Shown here piece by piece: positions 26,396-35,611 of a stretch of DNA of 60,792 nucleotides (the first letter of the stretch is position 1; each line of letters begins with the position of its first letter). The stretch lies in NCBI GenBank assembly GCA_002238555.1, contig MPMO01000026.1, positions 1 to 60,792 of the forward strand, written 5' to 3'. The stretch comes from Caldilineaceae bacterium bin34. Its GTDB lineage: Bacteria > Chloroflexota > Anaerolineae > Caldilineales > Caldilineaceae. Below the pieces are notes generated by a model. That model was not told the DNA's origin and did not search any database. It saw only the letters and a program-made list of their open reading frames with translations. The translations under genes were made by a program, and so were the position numbers.

Positions 26396-27109
26396 ATGGC
26401 TTCTTCCGCGCCCATTTCAGTTCGCGACCTAACTGTGGCCTTTGGGGACACAACGGCCCTCGATCGCGTGTCGTTTCGGATCGACGCCGGTCAGTTGGTG
26501 GGGGTTCTGGGTCCCAACGGGGCCGGCAAGAGCACTCTGTTCGAAGTCCTGGCCGGCTTGCAACCGTTCGCTCACGGCGAAGTGCTGATCCACGGCCGTC
26601 CGACAGCCCGGACCGAGGGCGACCTGGCCTACGTACCCCAGAAGGAACGCATCAACTGGCGGGTGCCCCTGAGCGTCATGCAGGTGGTGATGCAGGGTTG
26701 CATCCGCCGCCAGCGATGGTTGCGGCCGCCCCGTCGGGCAGACCTGGAAGCCGGAGAGGAATCCCTGCGGCAGGTGGGGCTGTGGTCCCTGCGGGAGGAG
26801 CCGATGGATTCTCTGTCGCTGGGGCAGCAGCAGCGGGTGTTCCTGGCGCGGTCGTTGGCGCAGGGAGCCGACATCCTGCTGCTGGATGAAACCTTCAGCG
26901 GCGTGGACACCCGCTCCAGGGAGGCCCTGATGAAGACTCTCCATGTGCTGCGCGACCAGGGATGCACCATTCTGCTGGCCTCGCATGCGGTGGACCAATT
27001 GGAATACAACTGCGACTGCTGCCTGTGCCTGAACCGGGGCGTGGTCGGCTTTGGCCGGACCCGGGACCTCGTGGACTCCGGAGTCATCCGGGACCTGGTG
27101 GGATCCTGA
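26396..27109 (+). CDS. znuC: Zinc/manganese ABC transporter ATP-binding protein
   Basis: This ATPase powers import of the metal captured by the lipoprotein at 24777. I chose ATG 26396 (MASSAPISVRDLTVAF); the longer frame to 26189 runs back through TnpB relic sequence. It has Walker A GPNGAGKST, Q-loop YVPQKERINWRVPLSV (the form used by metal ABC ATPases), signature LSLGQQQR, Walker B ILLLDETFSGVD and the switch His in LASHAVDQL. Length, 237 residues, is normal. The permease gene begins 31 bases downstream. The 488-base gap to the binding-protein gene suggests an old insertion rather than a separate operon. Confidence 0.9.
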   Translation: MASSAPISVRDLTVAFGDTTALDRVSFRIDAGQLVGVLGPNGAGKSTLFEVLAGLQPFAHGEVLIHGRPTARTEGDLAYVPQKERINWRVPLSVMQVVMQGCIRRQRWLRPPRRADLEAGEESLRQVGLWSLREEPMDSLSLGQQQRVFLARSLAQGADILLLDETFSGVDTRSREALMKTLHVLRDQGCTILLASHAVDQLEYNCDCCLCLNRGVVGFGRTRDLVDSGVIRDLVGS

Positions 27110-27140
27110 CGGCCGACGCATCCTGTCAATAGCCGAACCC

Positions 27141-27965
27141 ATGGAGATGCTGCAGAGTTGGCTGGTGGTGCCCTTCACCTATGCATTCATGGTGCGGGCG
27201 CTGACGGTGTCGGTCCTGGTGGGCATCATGTGTCCCCTGTTGGGCACCTACGTGGTGACTCGGGATCTCGGTTTCATGAGCGACGCCCTGGCCCACGCCG
27301 TCATGCCGGGCGTGGTGGCGGCGGTCCTGGCCGGCCTGCATCCGCTGTGGGGTTCCGTGCCCATGGCCGCAGCCGTCGCGCTGTTGCTGGGCTGGCTGGT
27401 ACGACGCACGGGCCTCAGCGCCGACACCACCATCGGCATCCTCTTCGCCGGCCTGTTTGCCCTGGGCGTGATGGTCATGTCCATGGTGCGCCATGTCCGC
27501 ATCAACCTGGAGGATCTCCTGCTGGGTCAGGTGCTGGGTGTTTCGCGGATGGACGTGGCGGTGACTGCGCTCCTGACCGTCGCTGTGGCAGCCATCCTGT
27601 ACGGGCTGCACAGCCGATTGCTGTTCGTCAGTTTTGATCCGCTGGGCGCCAAGGTGGCCGGCCTGTCCGCCGAGCGACTGGACTATGTGTTTTTGGTGCT
27701 GCTGGCCGTGGTCATCGTCACCGCCCTGCAGGCCGTGGGCATCATCCTGGTCGTCTCGCTGCTCATCACCCCCGCCGCGGCCGCGTTGCTGGTCGCGCGC
27801 AGGGTCGAGGGCGCCATGGCCCTGGGCGCGGGGTTTGGCGTGGCGGCCGCGGTGGTGGGCCTGTACGCCTCCTACCACCTGAATGTGGCCTCCGGCCCGG
27901 CCATGGCCCTGGTGGCCACGGCCATCTTTGCGGTGGCCTCCGCGGTGGCGGCCGCACGGCGATAG
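27141..27965 (+). CDS. znuB: Zinc/manganese ABC transporter permease
   Basis: An ABC-3 family integral membrane permease with about eight hydrophobic spans (VRALTVSVLVGIMCPLLGTYVV, AVMPGVVAAVLAGL, GWLVRRTGLSADTTIGILFA). The family motif GLSADTTIGILFAGLFALGV and the ATPase-contact segment LEDLLLGQVLGVSRMD are clear. A start at ATG 27141 (MEMLQSWLVV) places the first span normally; the longer frame overlaps znuC. It is transcribed with znuC. No separate terminator is evident before the convergent histidine-kinase gene 43 bases away. Confidence 0.9.
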   Translation: MEMLQSWLVVPFTYAFMVRALTVSVLVGIMCPLLGTYVVTRDLGFMSDALAHAVMPGVVAAVLAGLHPLWGSVPMAAAVALLLGWLVRRTGLSADTTIGILFAGLFALGVMVMSMVRHVRINLEDLLLGQVLGVSRMDVAVTALLTVAVAAILYGLHSRLLFVSFDPLGAKVAGLSAERLDYVFLVLLAVVIVTALQAVGIILVVSLLITPAAAALLVARRVEGAMALGAGFGVAAAVVGLYASYHLNVASGPAMALVATAIFAVASAVAAARR

Positions 27966-28008
27966 GAACCGCCCGGGCGGTGGCGGCACCGTTGGTGTGC
28001 TGCGGGCC

Positions 28009-30165
28009 TCAGCTGGCCGCGGTGCCGGCGGGTTGGACCAGGGGCAGGCGCACGGTCATTTCCGTGAACTCCCCCGGCTCGGACTCGACCTCGATGGTGC
28101 CTCCGTGGCCCCGCACGATGTCGCTGGAGAGGGCCAGGCCCAGGCCGGTCCCCTCGTTGGTCGGCTTCGTGGTGAAGAAGGGGTTGAAAATCTTCTCCTT
28201 CACCTCGTCGGGCATGCCGGTGCCGTTGTCGTGCATCCGAATTGCGACGCGGTCTCCCTCCAGCCAAGTGGATACCTTGAGCGTCGGCATGTAGATCTGG
28301 TTGGTCGTCTGCGCCTCCACGCGGCGCAGATTGGTCGCGTGGCAGGCATTGCTGACCATGTTCAGGAACACGCGGCCCAGGTTCTGCGGGACGACCTCCA
28401 CTTCCGGCAGATCCGGGTTGAGGTCCATCTCCATGTGGAGTTGGAAGTCGGGGTCCTTGGCCCGCGCACTGTGGAAGGCCAGGCGCGTGTGCTCGTCCAC
28501 GATGTTGTTGATGTCGATCTTGACCCACTCGCCGGTGTCGCGGCCCATGCGCAGCATGCTCTCCACGATCCCGTTGGCCCGGTCCGCGTGTTGCCGAATG
28601 CGCTTCAGGTTGTCGGTCAGGTCGCCGTTGAGCTCCTCCAGGTAGCCGGGACGATCATCCTCTGCGGGGACCTCCGCGTCCGCCAGCAGGTCCTGGAGTT
28701 CCTCCTGCATCTCGTCCAGCAGCTCCTGGGACACCTCGGAGAAATTCTTGACGAAGTTCAGGGGGTTGCGGATTTCGTGGGCCACGCCGGCGGTCAGTTC
28801 ACCCAGGGCAGCCAGCTTTTCCTGCGTGACCACCTGGTCCTGCGCTTTTTCGAGTTCGACCAGCACCTGTTCCAGCTGGTCGTTCTTGGCCTGCAGTTCC
28901 TCGGCCAGCTTCTCCACCAGGTTCAGCCGCTGCACCTCCAGGGCGTGGCGGCGAAAGACCTCGAGTGCGGCGGCCATGTCGGCAATCTCGTCGGCTCCTC
29001 CGATCTCCACTCTGCCCTCCAGGTCGCCGTCGGCCATGCGTTGCATGCGCCGGGACAGGGTTGCCAGGCGCCGCAGCAGGAGCCGGCCCACGAACAGCCA
29101 GGCGATCAGCAGGGCGCCCACGATGCTGACGACGATCAACACCAGCAGGAGTGTGCGGCCGGTGGCAATGGCGAGGGTCGACATGGCGCTGGCCGTACGG
29201 GCCTGGCTGCCCTTGTCCTGTACCAGGTTCTCGACCGCCGAGAGGAGGGCCACGCCCAGTTCCTGGTTCGTTTCCAGCAGGGCCGCCTGGCGGCTGTCGC
29301 TCCCAATGATTTCGGCCACGAGGGCAAAGCCGGTGTCCTCGCCCAGGGCAAGCTCGAACAGCTTGTCGAACATGGGCGACACCTGCAGGCTGATCGGATC
29401 GCTCTGGCCGAGGGCCTGCAGGCTGCGGTCAATGCGCCGCCGGGTGGCTTCCGAGCGCTCCCGCAGCGGCTCCAGCCTGGCCGTCTCGGTGACGGCGAAG
29501 GCGTTGGCCAGGTCCTGGATGGCCAGGCTCGCGTTGGACTGCAGGTTGGACAGGTGCCGGTACCGGGTAATCTGAATTTCGTCCAGATGCAATTCGCGCG
29601 ACGCGGGTGGGGTGTTCAGGGCGCGGTAGCCGGTTAGGAGAAAGAACAGTTGATCGTCGAGGGCTTCCACCAGGGCGGATTCGAGGTCGACCTGGAGGCT
29701 TGCCAAGTCGGCCTTGACCACATCGGCCCGTTCCAGAAGCAGAAACCGGTCGTCCACTTCCTGCTCGATGATGCCAATATTGGCTATCAGTGTCTGGGCA
29801 TTGGTCTGAATGGCGGCGAAGTAGTCTTCCTCCCCAATGTCGCTGGAAGCGCTGATGGCTGACAGTTGCTGCTCGAAAGCGGCCCGTTCCCGGGCAATGT
29901 CAGCCTTGATTTGCGGGAGATTGTCGACGGTGGCCGCCGTCAGGAGCGGCGCTTGGGCTACCAGTGAACCACTCTGTTGGGCCGCGCGCACAGCCGCGCC
30001 CATATCCGGGATGCTTTGGTTGTTGACGACGTCCTGCAGCAGGCCAACCCGGTGGAAGGAAAACCAACCGACAAGGCTGGCCACAACCGTAAGCAGGACA
30101 GCTCCCCCGAGGCCCAGATAGAGCCGGGTACCGAGCCGTCGCAGGCTGCGGAACAGCGTGTTCAT
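28009..30165 (-). CDS. Membrane sensor histidine kinase (HAMP, HisKA, HATPase)
   Basis: The 718-residue kinase has one membrane helix near 15-35 (LGGAVLLTVVASLVGWF), a long helical periplasmic domain of about 300 residues, a second helix near 350 (TLLLVLIVVSIVGALLIAWLFV), a HAMP region (LSRRMQRMADGDLEGRVEIGGADEIADM) and a coiled coil. Next come the H-box LTAGVAHEIRNPLNF, N-box VFLNMVSNACHA, G1 HDNGTGMP and G2 GTGLGLALS. Its start overlaps the stop of the binding-protein gene upstream (ATGA), so its sensor domain probably works with that lipoprotein. Its likely target is the receiver of the phosphatase at 31873. It is the last gene of the five-gene signalling operon. Confidence 0.9.
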   Translation of the reverse strand: MNTLFRSLRRLGTRLYLGLGGAVLLTVVASLVGWFSFHRVGLLQDVVNNQSIPDMGAAVRAAQQSGSLVAQAPLLTAATVDNLPQIKADIARERAAFEQQLSAISASSDIGEEDYFAAIQTNAQTLIANIGIIEQEVDDRFLLLERADVVKADLASLQVDLESALVEALDDQLFFLLTGYRALNTPPASRELHLDEIQITRYRHLSNLQSNASLAIQDLANAFAVTETARLEPLRERSEATRRRIDRSLQALGQSDPISLQVSPMFDKLFELALGEDTGFALVAEIIGSDSRQAALLETNQELGVALLSAVENLVQDKGSQARTASAMSTLAIATGRTLLLVLIVVSIVGALLIAWLFVGRLLLRRLATLSRRMQRMADGDLEGRVEIGGADEIADMAAALEVFRRHALEVQRLNLVEKLAEELQAKNDQLEQVLVELEKAQDQVVTQEKLAALGELTAGVAHEIRNPLNFVKNFSEVSQELLDEMQEELQDLLADAEVPAEDDRPGYLEELNGDLTDNLKRIRQHADRANGIVESMLRMGRDTGEWVKIDINNIVDEHTRLAFHSARAKDPDFQLHMEMDLNPDLPEVEVVPQNLGRVFLNMVSNACHATNLRRVEAQTTNQIYMPTLKVSTWLEGDRVAIRMHDNGTGMPDEVKEKIFNPFFTTKPTNEGTGLGLALSSDIVRGHGGTIEVESEPGEFTEMTVRLPLVQPAGTAAS

Positions 30166-31460
30166 GGATTGGCTACTTCGAATGAGTTGACCGGAAGGTA
30201 TTGCCCGTTGGGTCCGATCATGGTCAGAAAGACCGCATCGGAACCTTGGTTGTCCCAGGGTCCGAAGACCAGGCTGAATCCGCCCAGGTCCATCGTGGTG
30301 CCGAATTTGAACGCCCAGAGGAAACATTCCCTGGTGACTTCAATACCGCAGCGCCGCAAAGCCTCAACCGTCATGCGTCCGGCCAGGTAGCCTTCAAAGG
30401 AAACGAAACCGGGTTCCACCTCCGGGGCAAAGTCGGCCAGAGCCTGATGGTAGGCAGCCGTGATCGGCAACGAAGCGTCGGTCGGGAAGGGCACTACCTG
30501 TGTCACGAACACGCCTTCACCGTCCCGGCCCAACTCTTGGGCCAAGGCGTTGCTGCCGACGAAGGAAATGTTGACGAAGACCGCCTCCATCCCGATGCGC
30601 CGCGCCCAGGCAATGAGGTTCGCTGCCGGTTCATAGGCACCAATGATGATGACGGCTTCGGGATTGCCCCGTTGCAAGTCGACCAACCCGGTTTTGACCG
30701 CCGTGGTGTTGCGCGGATACACACCGATGGCCGCCGGCTTCTTGTTGCGTTTGGCGAGGGCTGTGACGGTGCCGTGATAACCCGCCTGGCCGTACGAATC
30801 GTCCTGGTAGACGATGCCGATGCGCGACAAACCGAGAACATCCACCAACTGCTTTACCATCTCCTCGGTTTCCTGGTTGTAGGAGGCGCGCAGGTTGAGC
30901 ACGTTGTCCCACTCGTCCAGGCGCAGGAAACCCGCACCGGTAAACGGTGCGATATAGGGGACCCCGGCGTCCCGGGCCACCGGCAGGGCGGATCGCGACG
31001 TGGGTGTGCCTACCGCTCCGATTAATGCGAACACCGCCTCGGCCTCGATCAGCTGCTTCGTATTCGAGATGGCGGCTTCCGGTTCGTAGGCATCGTCGAG
31101 GGAAAGGAGTTCCAGGCGGCGGCCGAATACGCCGCCATCCCGGTTTATTTCCTGGAACGCCGCCTCGATCCCAATCTTCATGTTCTTGCCCAGTTCCTGG
31201 GCGGGACCGCTGAAGGCGGCCGACTGGCCGAACAGGATGCGGTCAGGGAAGATGCCGGGCTCGCTGTCCGCGGGCGCGTCGGATGCGGCGGCCGGGACGG
31301 CCGTCGGAGTCGGTGCAGGTTGCGGGGCCGGGGTTGGGGTTGGTTCGGCCTGCGCGCCGGGCTGGGCACATCCCTGGAGGATGAGGACCGCGGCCAGCCA
31401 CAGGGCGGCCGCCAGCCACGGGGCCGGGCGCGACAGGGCTGTGGGGCCGTGTGCCTTCAT
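30162..31460 (-). CDS. Periplasmic binding lipoprotein, branched-chain amino-acid receptor type
   Basis: A signal peptide ends in LQGC (lipobox), followed by a Pro/Thr linker (PTPTPAPQPAPTPT). The remainder is the two-lobed type I periplasmic fold of the LivJ family: ILFGQSAAFSGPAQELG, MKIGIEAAFQEINRDGGVFG, LIGAVGTPTSRSALPVARDAGVPYIAPFTGAGFLR and GIVYQDDSYGQAG. No transporter genes are present; instead the gene lies inside a regulatory operon with four-base overlaps on both sides. It is therefore more likely a sensory receptor handing a ligand signal to the following histidine kinase than a transport component. The ligand, an amino acid or small amide in relatives, cannot be read from sequence. 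Confidence 0.88.
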   Translation of the reverse strand: MKAHGPTALSRPAPWLAAALWLAAVLILQGCAQPGAQAEPTPTPAPQPAPTPTAVPAAASDAPADSEPGIFPDRILFGQSAAFSGPAQELGKNMKIGIEAAFQEINRDGGVFGRRLELLSLDDAYEPEAAISNTKQLIEAEAVFALIGAVGTPTSRSALPVARDAGVPYIAPFTGAGFLRLDEWDNVLNLRASYNQETEEMVKQLVDVLGLSRIGIVYQDDSYGQAGYHGTVTALAKRNKKPAAIGVYPRNTTAVKTGLVDLQRGNPEAVIIIGAYEPAANLIAWARRIGMEAVFVNISFVGSNALAQELGRDGEGVFVTQVVPFPTDASLPITAAYHQALADFAPEVEPGFVSFEGYLAGRMTVEALRRCGIEVTRECFLWAFKFGTTMDLGGFSLVFGPWDNQGSDAVFLTMIGPNGQYLPVNSFEVANP

Positions 31461-31876
31461 GGCGTCCGATGCTTGACCAGGGTCAGTATGTTCCTGCCGT
31501 CCTCCCGCCGGTAGTCGACTTTGTCCATCAGGGTTCGGATCAGGTGCAGCCCCAATCCGCCGATTGGCCGGTCTTCGAGGGCGGAGGTGACATCGGCCGC
31601 CGGTGCATCCGCGGTGGGGTCGAACGCGATTCCGTCATCGACGACTTCGACGGTAACGGCTTGGTCCCGGGAGTCCAGGGTGACCATCATGTAGGTGCTT
31701 TGGGCCTGCGCCCGGTGTTCGACGAGATTGTCGCCGATTTCGTCCAGCACCAGCTGGATTTGGAAGGCCAGGTCGGGCATCCACCCTTCGGTTTCGGCCA
31801 TCTCTTCCACTGCGGCCGCGAGGCGCGGCAATTCAGGGGCACCCAGATCGATTTGGATGGAACGGGTGGCACTCAT
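31457..31876 (-). CDS. RsbW-type anti-sigma factor serine kinase
   Basis: A GHKL ATPase domain of 139 residues starting MSATRSIQIDLGAPEL at 31876. The N-box is QIQLVLDEIGDNLVEHR, and the ATP-lid motifs are VVDDGIAFDP and RPIGGLGLHLIRTLMD. RsbW-type kinases phosphorylate a STAS antagonist and hold a sigma factor or other partner. The STAS protein is encoded two genes upstream, and the opposing phosphatase overlaps this gene by four bases. The sigma factor itself is not in the window. Confidence 0.88.
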   Translation of the reverse strand: MSATRSIQIDLGAPELPRLAAAVEEMAETEGWMPDLAFQIQLVLDEIGDNLVEHRAQAQSTYMMVTLDSRDQAVTVEVVDDGIAFDPTADAPAADVTSALEDRPIGGLGLHLIRTLMDKVDYRREDGRNILTLVKHRTP

Positions 31877-33045
31877 GGCACTGCGCCCGTGAAACGCAGA
31901 GTCAGGCAGGTGATGTCGTCGAATTGCGGGGTGTCGCCGACGAAGGCCTGCAGGTCTGTCAGCACACAGTCGGTAACGTCGTGCGCATTCCGGTCCTTGG
32001 CTGCCGTCAGGGTTGTGCACAGCCGTTCCATGCCGAATTCCTCCTCATCGCCGTTGATTGCCTCCGGGATGCCGTCGGTGTACAGGAACACCGTGTCGCC
32101 GGGCGCCAAGTCGATGGACTTGACGTTGTAGTCGAGGTCTGACATCACTCCCAGGGCCACGCCGCCAGTCAGGGGCAACTGCTCGGTCGTGCCGTCCTCG
32201 TGCAGCAGGACAGGGGGATTGTGGCCGCCGTTGGCATAGGTCAGGGAGCCGGACACCGGGTCGAACACGGCGTAGAACATGGTGACAAACATGCCCGCGA
32301 CGTTGGTTTCGGTCAGCACGTTGTTGACCTCCTGCATGGTGCGGCCGGCATCGGGGGTTCCGGCCGCCGCCCTGAGCAAGGTGTAGCTGGCCATCATGAA
32401 GAGGGCGGCCGGCACGCCCTTGTCGGAGACATCGGCAATGGCCAGGCCCACGCGCCCGCCTTCCAGCGGTATCGTGTCGTAAAAGTCGCCGCCGACGCTG
32501 CGGGCGGCCTCCATGCTGGCATGGAGGTGGAAGCCGGCGCCCTGTGGCAGCTGTGTGGGCAGGACGGACTGCTGGATTTGGGTGGCGATCGACAGTTCGT
32601 TCTGCACGCTGACCAACTGGTCGCGGGCCTTCAGCACGCTGCGCCATTCGGCCAGGTGTTCCAGGGTCCGGTCGATGGTGACCTGCAGGTCGGTGAAGTC
32701 GATCGGCTTGGTGATGAAGTCGAAGGCGCCGCGGTTCATGGCCGTGCGGATGTTGGCCATGTCGCCGTAGGCGGAGACGATGATGGCCCGGATGTTCGGG
32801 TCCACCGAGGGAATCTGCTCCAGGAGGGTGAGGCCGTCCATCTGGGGCATGTTGATGTCGGAGACCACCATGTCGATGTCCCCGACTGCCCGCAGGAGCT
32901 CGAGTGCCTCCACCCCGTTGCCGGCGAAGAGGAACTGGTACTGTCCGCGTCGGATGCCCCTGCGCATGCGCTGCAGGACCAGGGGTTGGAGGTCGGGTTC
33001 GTCGTCGACCACCAGTATCTTTCTGGGTCGCTGTTCCTCTTCCAC
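31873..33045 (-). CDS. Response regulator with PP2C-type (RsbU/SpoIIE) phosphatase output
   Basis: Residues 8-125 are a receiver domain (ILVVDDEPDLQP, phospho-acceptor Asp 63 in VVSDINMPQMDG, then IIVSAYGD and FITKPID). After a coiled-coil linker (ELSIATQIQQSVLPTQLP) come the SpoIIE/RsbU motifs GGDFYD, IADVSDKGVPAALFM, YANGGHNPPVL, LYTDGIPEA and FDDITCLTLR. Such proteins dephosphorylate STAS antagonists when the receiver is phosphorylated. The histidine kinase three genes downstream is the natural phosphodonor. The stop overlaps the start of the anti-sigma kinase (ATGA), which ties phosphatase and kinase production together. Confidence 0.9.
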   Translation of the reverse strand: MEEEQRPRKILVVDDEPDLQPLVLQRMRRGIRRGQYQFLFAGNGVEALELLRAVGDIDMVVSDINMPQMDGLTLLEQIPSVDPNIRAIIVSAYGDMANIRTAMNRGAFDFITKPIDFTDLQVTIDRTLEHLAEWRSVLKARDQLVSVQNELSIATQIQQSVLPTQLPQGAGFHLHASMEAARSVGGDFYDTIPLEGGRVGLAIADVSDKGVPAALFMMASYTLLRAAAGTPDAGRTMQEVNNVLTETNVAGMFVTMFYAVFDPVSGSLTYANGGHNPPVLLHEDGTTEQLPLTGGVALGVMSDLDYNVKSIDLAPGDTVFLYTDGIPEAINGDEEEFGMERLCTTLTAAKDRNAHDVTDCVLTDLQAFVGDTPQFDDITCLTLRFTGAVP

Positions 33046-33290
33046 CCGTTCCTGCTCCTGTGCTGCGTGGTAGGGGCTGCAAGGTTGATGATGGGCGCAG
33101 ATGCGCGCCCGGGGACGGCGCGGCGCAGCCGGAACCGTGCTGCCGACCAGCCCTGGAGGGCGTGGCCGGTGTCAGCGGCGCGGTGTTCCCACCGCCTCGG
33201 ATGTCGGTTGAGCGAAGTCCGCCGCAGTCGTTGGGCGGTGGCGAAGTGCGGGTTCGGTCGGCTGGCGGCCGGATTGCCCGCCAGTGTTGC

Positions 33291-33629
33291 TCAAGCTTCC
33301 ATGGTCGCCAGCGCCTCTGCCCGCGACCCCTGGATGTTGATGATCTGGTCGAAGCCGCTGATCACGAAAATGTCCTGGATGGGGTTGGAAAGTGTGCAGA
33401 TCACGAACTTGCGCTGGCTGGACTGCAGGCTTTTGGCCGTGGTCAGAATGACCCGCAGGCCGGCACTGCTGATGTACTGCAGGTTTTCGCAATCCAGGAC
33501 CACGCCGAGATCGCTGTCGGCCGTGGCGGTTTCGAGCGCGGCGTTGAATTCGGCGGCGTTGCTGCTGTCCACGCGCCCATCGAGCGCGACGACAAGGCTG
33601 TTGCCGGAGGTTTCGGTATTGACGTTCAT
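33291..33629 (-). CDS. STAS-domain anti-sigma factor antagonist (RsbV/SpoIIAA type)
   Basis: The 112-residue STAS protein has the phosphorylation site in LQYISSAGLRVIL (Ser 54 or 55), with VVALDGRVDSSNAAEF at its start and FVICTLSNPIQDIFVISGFDQIINI near its end. In partner switching the unphosphorylated form captures the RsbW-type kinase. It is the first gene of the operon; 245 bases without a gene separate it from the phosphatase gene, so an internal promoter is possible there. Confidence 0.9.
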   Translation of the reverse strand: MNVNTETSGNSLVVALDGRVDSSNAAEFNAALETATADSDLGVVLDCENLQYISSAGLRVILTTAKSLQSSQRKFVICTLSNPIQDIFVISGFDQIINIQGSRAEALATMEA

Positions 33630-33807
33630 AGACCTGCCCGTTCAGAGAAAAAGGTACCAACCAAGCCTTGGCGGTTCGTTCGTACCCGGCAGTGCGGCGG
33701 CGGGGCGGACCAGCCAGCCCGCACGGCGGGGACAACCCGAATCGACAAAGGACCCTAGATTAATATTTTACGCGTAAATCGCAATTGCGGGTGAAGTTGC
33801 GCGAAAG

Positions 33808-34578
33808 TCACAGTACGCAGCCTTCGAAGGAGCGGCCCTGGATGGGATAGTACACCGGGCCCTCCCCCTCTCCGGTGTAGCGGGATTGGGCCGACATGTA
33901 GGAAAGGGCGATGGCCCGGCGCCAGGTGTCGGAGCGGTTCGGCGCGGTGTAGTGCGGCAGCAGGGAGTGGAAGAACAGGCCGTCGCCCGCCTGCATCGGC
34001 AGGGTTTCCATGTCGTCGGGGTTGAAGTGGTCCGGATCCACGACGTAGTCGTCCCTGACCGAGATGTGCGGCAGGCCGCCGCGCCGGTGGGCGCCGGCAA
34101 TCACGGCCATGCAGCCGTTTTCCAGCGTTGCATTGTCCAGGGGGAACCAGCAGGAGCACAGCTCCATGGGTTCGATGGGCCAGTAGGGGGAGTCCTGGTG
34201 CATGCCCTTGGCCGAGCCCACTTCCGGCGGCTTGAGCAGCAGGGCATTGCGAAACATCTTGATGTCGGCCCCCAAAATCGAGGTCAGCACGCCCAGGAGG
34301 TTCGGATGCTTGCCCAGGTGTTCGAACAGGTTGTCGTTCTCGACCAGGCCGTCGATCTTGCGGATGCCATCCCCCGGGTGTTCCACCGACATTTCGCCGC
34401 GCGTTACGCGCGGCTCGACCTGAATCCGCAGCGCCCCCGTTGGCCGTCCGCCGTGCGTGTACTCCCGGAGCCGTTCCCCCAAGGCGCGCACCTCCGCCGG
34501 CGGCACCAAGTCCCGCACGAGCAGGAAGCCGGTTCGGTGGTAGTGGTCGAGTTCCGCTTCCGCGAGTACGCGTGTCAT
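33808..34578 (-). CDS. Phytanoyl-CoA dioxygenase family protein
   Basis: A non-haem Fe(II)/2-oxoglutarate oxygenase of about 256 residues. The iron-binding facial triad is visible as HQDSPYW (His and Asp) and the later HYTAPNRSDTWRRAI (His, with the Arg that binds 2-oxoglutarate). Other family stretches are HYHRTGFLLVRDLVPP, FRNALLLKPPEVGSAKGMHQD and CSCWFPLDNATLENGCMAVIAGAHRRG. Bacterial relatives hydroxylate diverse small molecules, so the substrate is open. I prefer ATG 34578 (MTRVLAEAELDHYH); a start at 34614 would add 12 residues. The gene is divergent from the amidohydrolase next to it, 148 bases away. Confidence 0.87.
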   Translation of the reverse strand: MTRVLAEAELDHYHRTGFLLVRDLVPPAEVRALGERLREYTHGGRPTGALRIQVEPRVTRGEMSVEHPGDGIRKIDGLVENDNLFEHLGKHPNLLGVLTSILGADIKMFRNALLLKPPEVGSAKGMHQDSPYWPIEPMELCSCWFPLDNATLENGCMAVIAGAHRRGGLPHISVRDDYVVDPDHFNPDDMETLPMQAGDGLFFHSLLPHYTAPNRSDTWRRAIALSYMSAQSRYTGEGEGPVYYPIQGRSFEGCVL

Positions 34579-34726
34579 GGGGTCCGTTCCGCCGGGCAAG
34601 GTTTCGGGCAACATTCAATTCTACCCGCCGCGCCGGAGGTCTCTACCGGACCTCGAGCGGCAGGCGCAGGGCCCGATGATAGGATCGCGGGCATTGGCAG
34701 CCCTGTTCCCGCACCCCAAAACATTT

Positions 34727-35599
34727 ATGGACACCAAGCGCCCGGTGGCAGACACCCATATTCACCTTTGGGATCCCGGTTACCTGACCTACCCGTGGCT
34801 GGAAACCGTGCCTGCCATCGCGAATCAGCACGGGCCGGCCGAACTGCAGATCCAAGAGGCGGAAACGGATCGGTTCCGGCTCGCGCAGATCGTCTTCATG
34901 CAGGCCGGAGCCGAGGACGCGGAGGCGGTTCTTGAGGCCCGTTGGGTGAATTCGCTGGCGGACACGTTGGACTCCCGCATTACGGGCATCGTCGCCTGTG
35001 CGCCCGTGGAGCAGGGCGAGGCCGTACAGCCCGTGTTGGAGGATTTGGCGTCCATGCCCAGGGTCAAGGGGGTGCGCCGCCTGATACAGGACCAGCCGGC
35101 CGGCTATGCGGCCACCCCGGCCTTTGCCGCGGGCGTGCGGATGCTGTCAGGGTACGGATTTTCCTTCGACCTTTGTATTCACCACCACCAGTTGGCCGAA
35201 GTGACCGGCCTGGTGCGCGGGTGTCCGGAAGTTGCCTTCATCCTGGACCACATCGGCAAGCCGGACATCGCGGCCGGCACCCTCGATCCCTGGCGCCGCG
35301 ACCTGAAGGCCCTGTCGGAGCTGCCGAACGTGGTGTGCAAGATATCCGGCATGGCCACGGAGGCGGACCATGCCAACTGGCAGCCGGAGGATCTCAAGCC
35401 GTACGTGGACCATGTTTTCGAGTGCTTCGGTGAGGACCGCATTGTCTACGGCGGTGACTGGCCGGTCAGCTTGTTGGCGTTGAGGAGCTGGGGCCACTGG
35501 GTCGATGTACTCGACGACCTCACGGCCCATCTGGGCCCCGCGGTGCAGCAAAAGCTGTACTTCGACAACGCCGTCCGCTTCTACCGTCTGCCGGCCTGA
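34727..35599 (+). CDS. Amidohydrolase family 2 protein (fuconolactonase-like)
   Basis: From ATG 34727 the 290-residue product begins VADTHIHLWDP, the HxH metal motif of COG3618 metal-dependent hydrolases such as L-fuconolactonase and 2-pyrone-4,6-dicarboxylate lactonase. Later hallmarks are GVRRLIQDQP, FILDHIGKPDI, VVCKISGMATEAD and RIVYGGDWPVSLL (the C-terminal Asp). These enzymes open sugar lactones or related rings. A longer frame back to 34577 has no coding support. The next gene follows after 12 bases, so the three genes to 37698 probably form one transcript. Confidence 0.87.
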   Translation: MDTKRPVADTHIHLWDPGYLTYPWLETVPAIANQHGPAELQIQEAETDRFRLAQIVFMQAGAEDAEAVLEARWVNSLADTLDSRITGIVACAPVEQGEAVQPVLEDLASMPRVKGVRRLIQDQPAGYAATPAFAAGVRMLSGYGFSFDLCIHHHQLAEVTGLVRGCPEVAFILDHIGKPDIAAGTLDPWRRDLKALSELPNVVCKISGMATEADHANWQPEDLKPYVDHVFECFGEDRIVYGGDWPVSLLALRSWGHWVDVLDDLTAHLGPAVQQKLYFDNAVRFYRLPA

Positions 35600-35611
35600 T
35601 TCGGCAGTGCG

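Noticed and set aside
27883..29637. A 584-codon plus-strand frame opposite the histidine kinase
   Set aside because: His/Gln/Leu-rich antisense shadow of a kinase with all expected motifs.
33046..33290. Extra small gene between the STAS and phosphatase genes
   Set aside because: Only Arg/Pro-rich frames with no start context; treated as non-coding.
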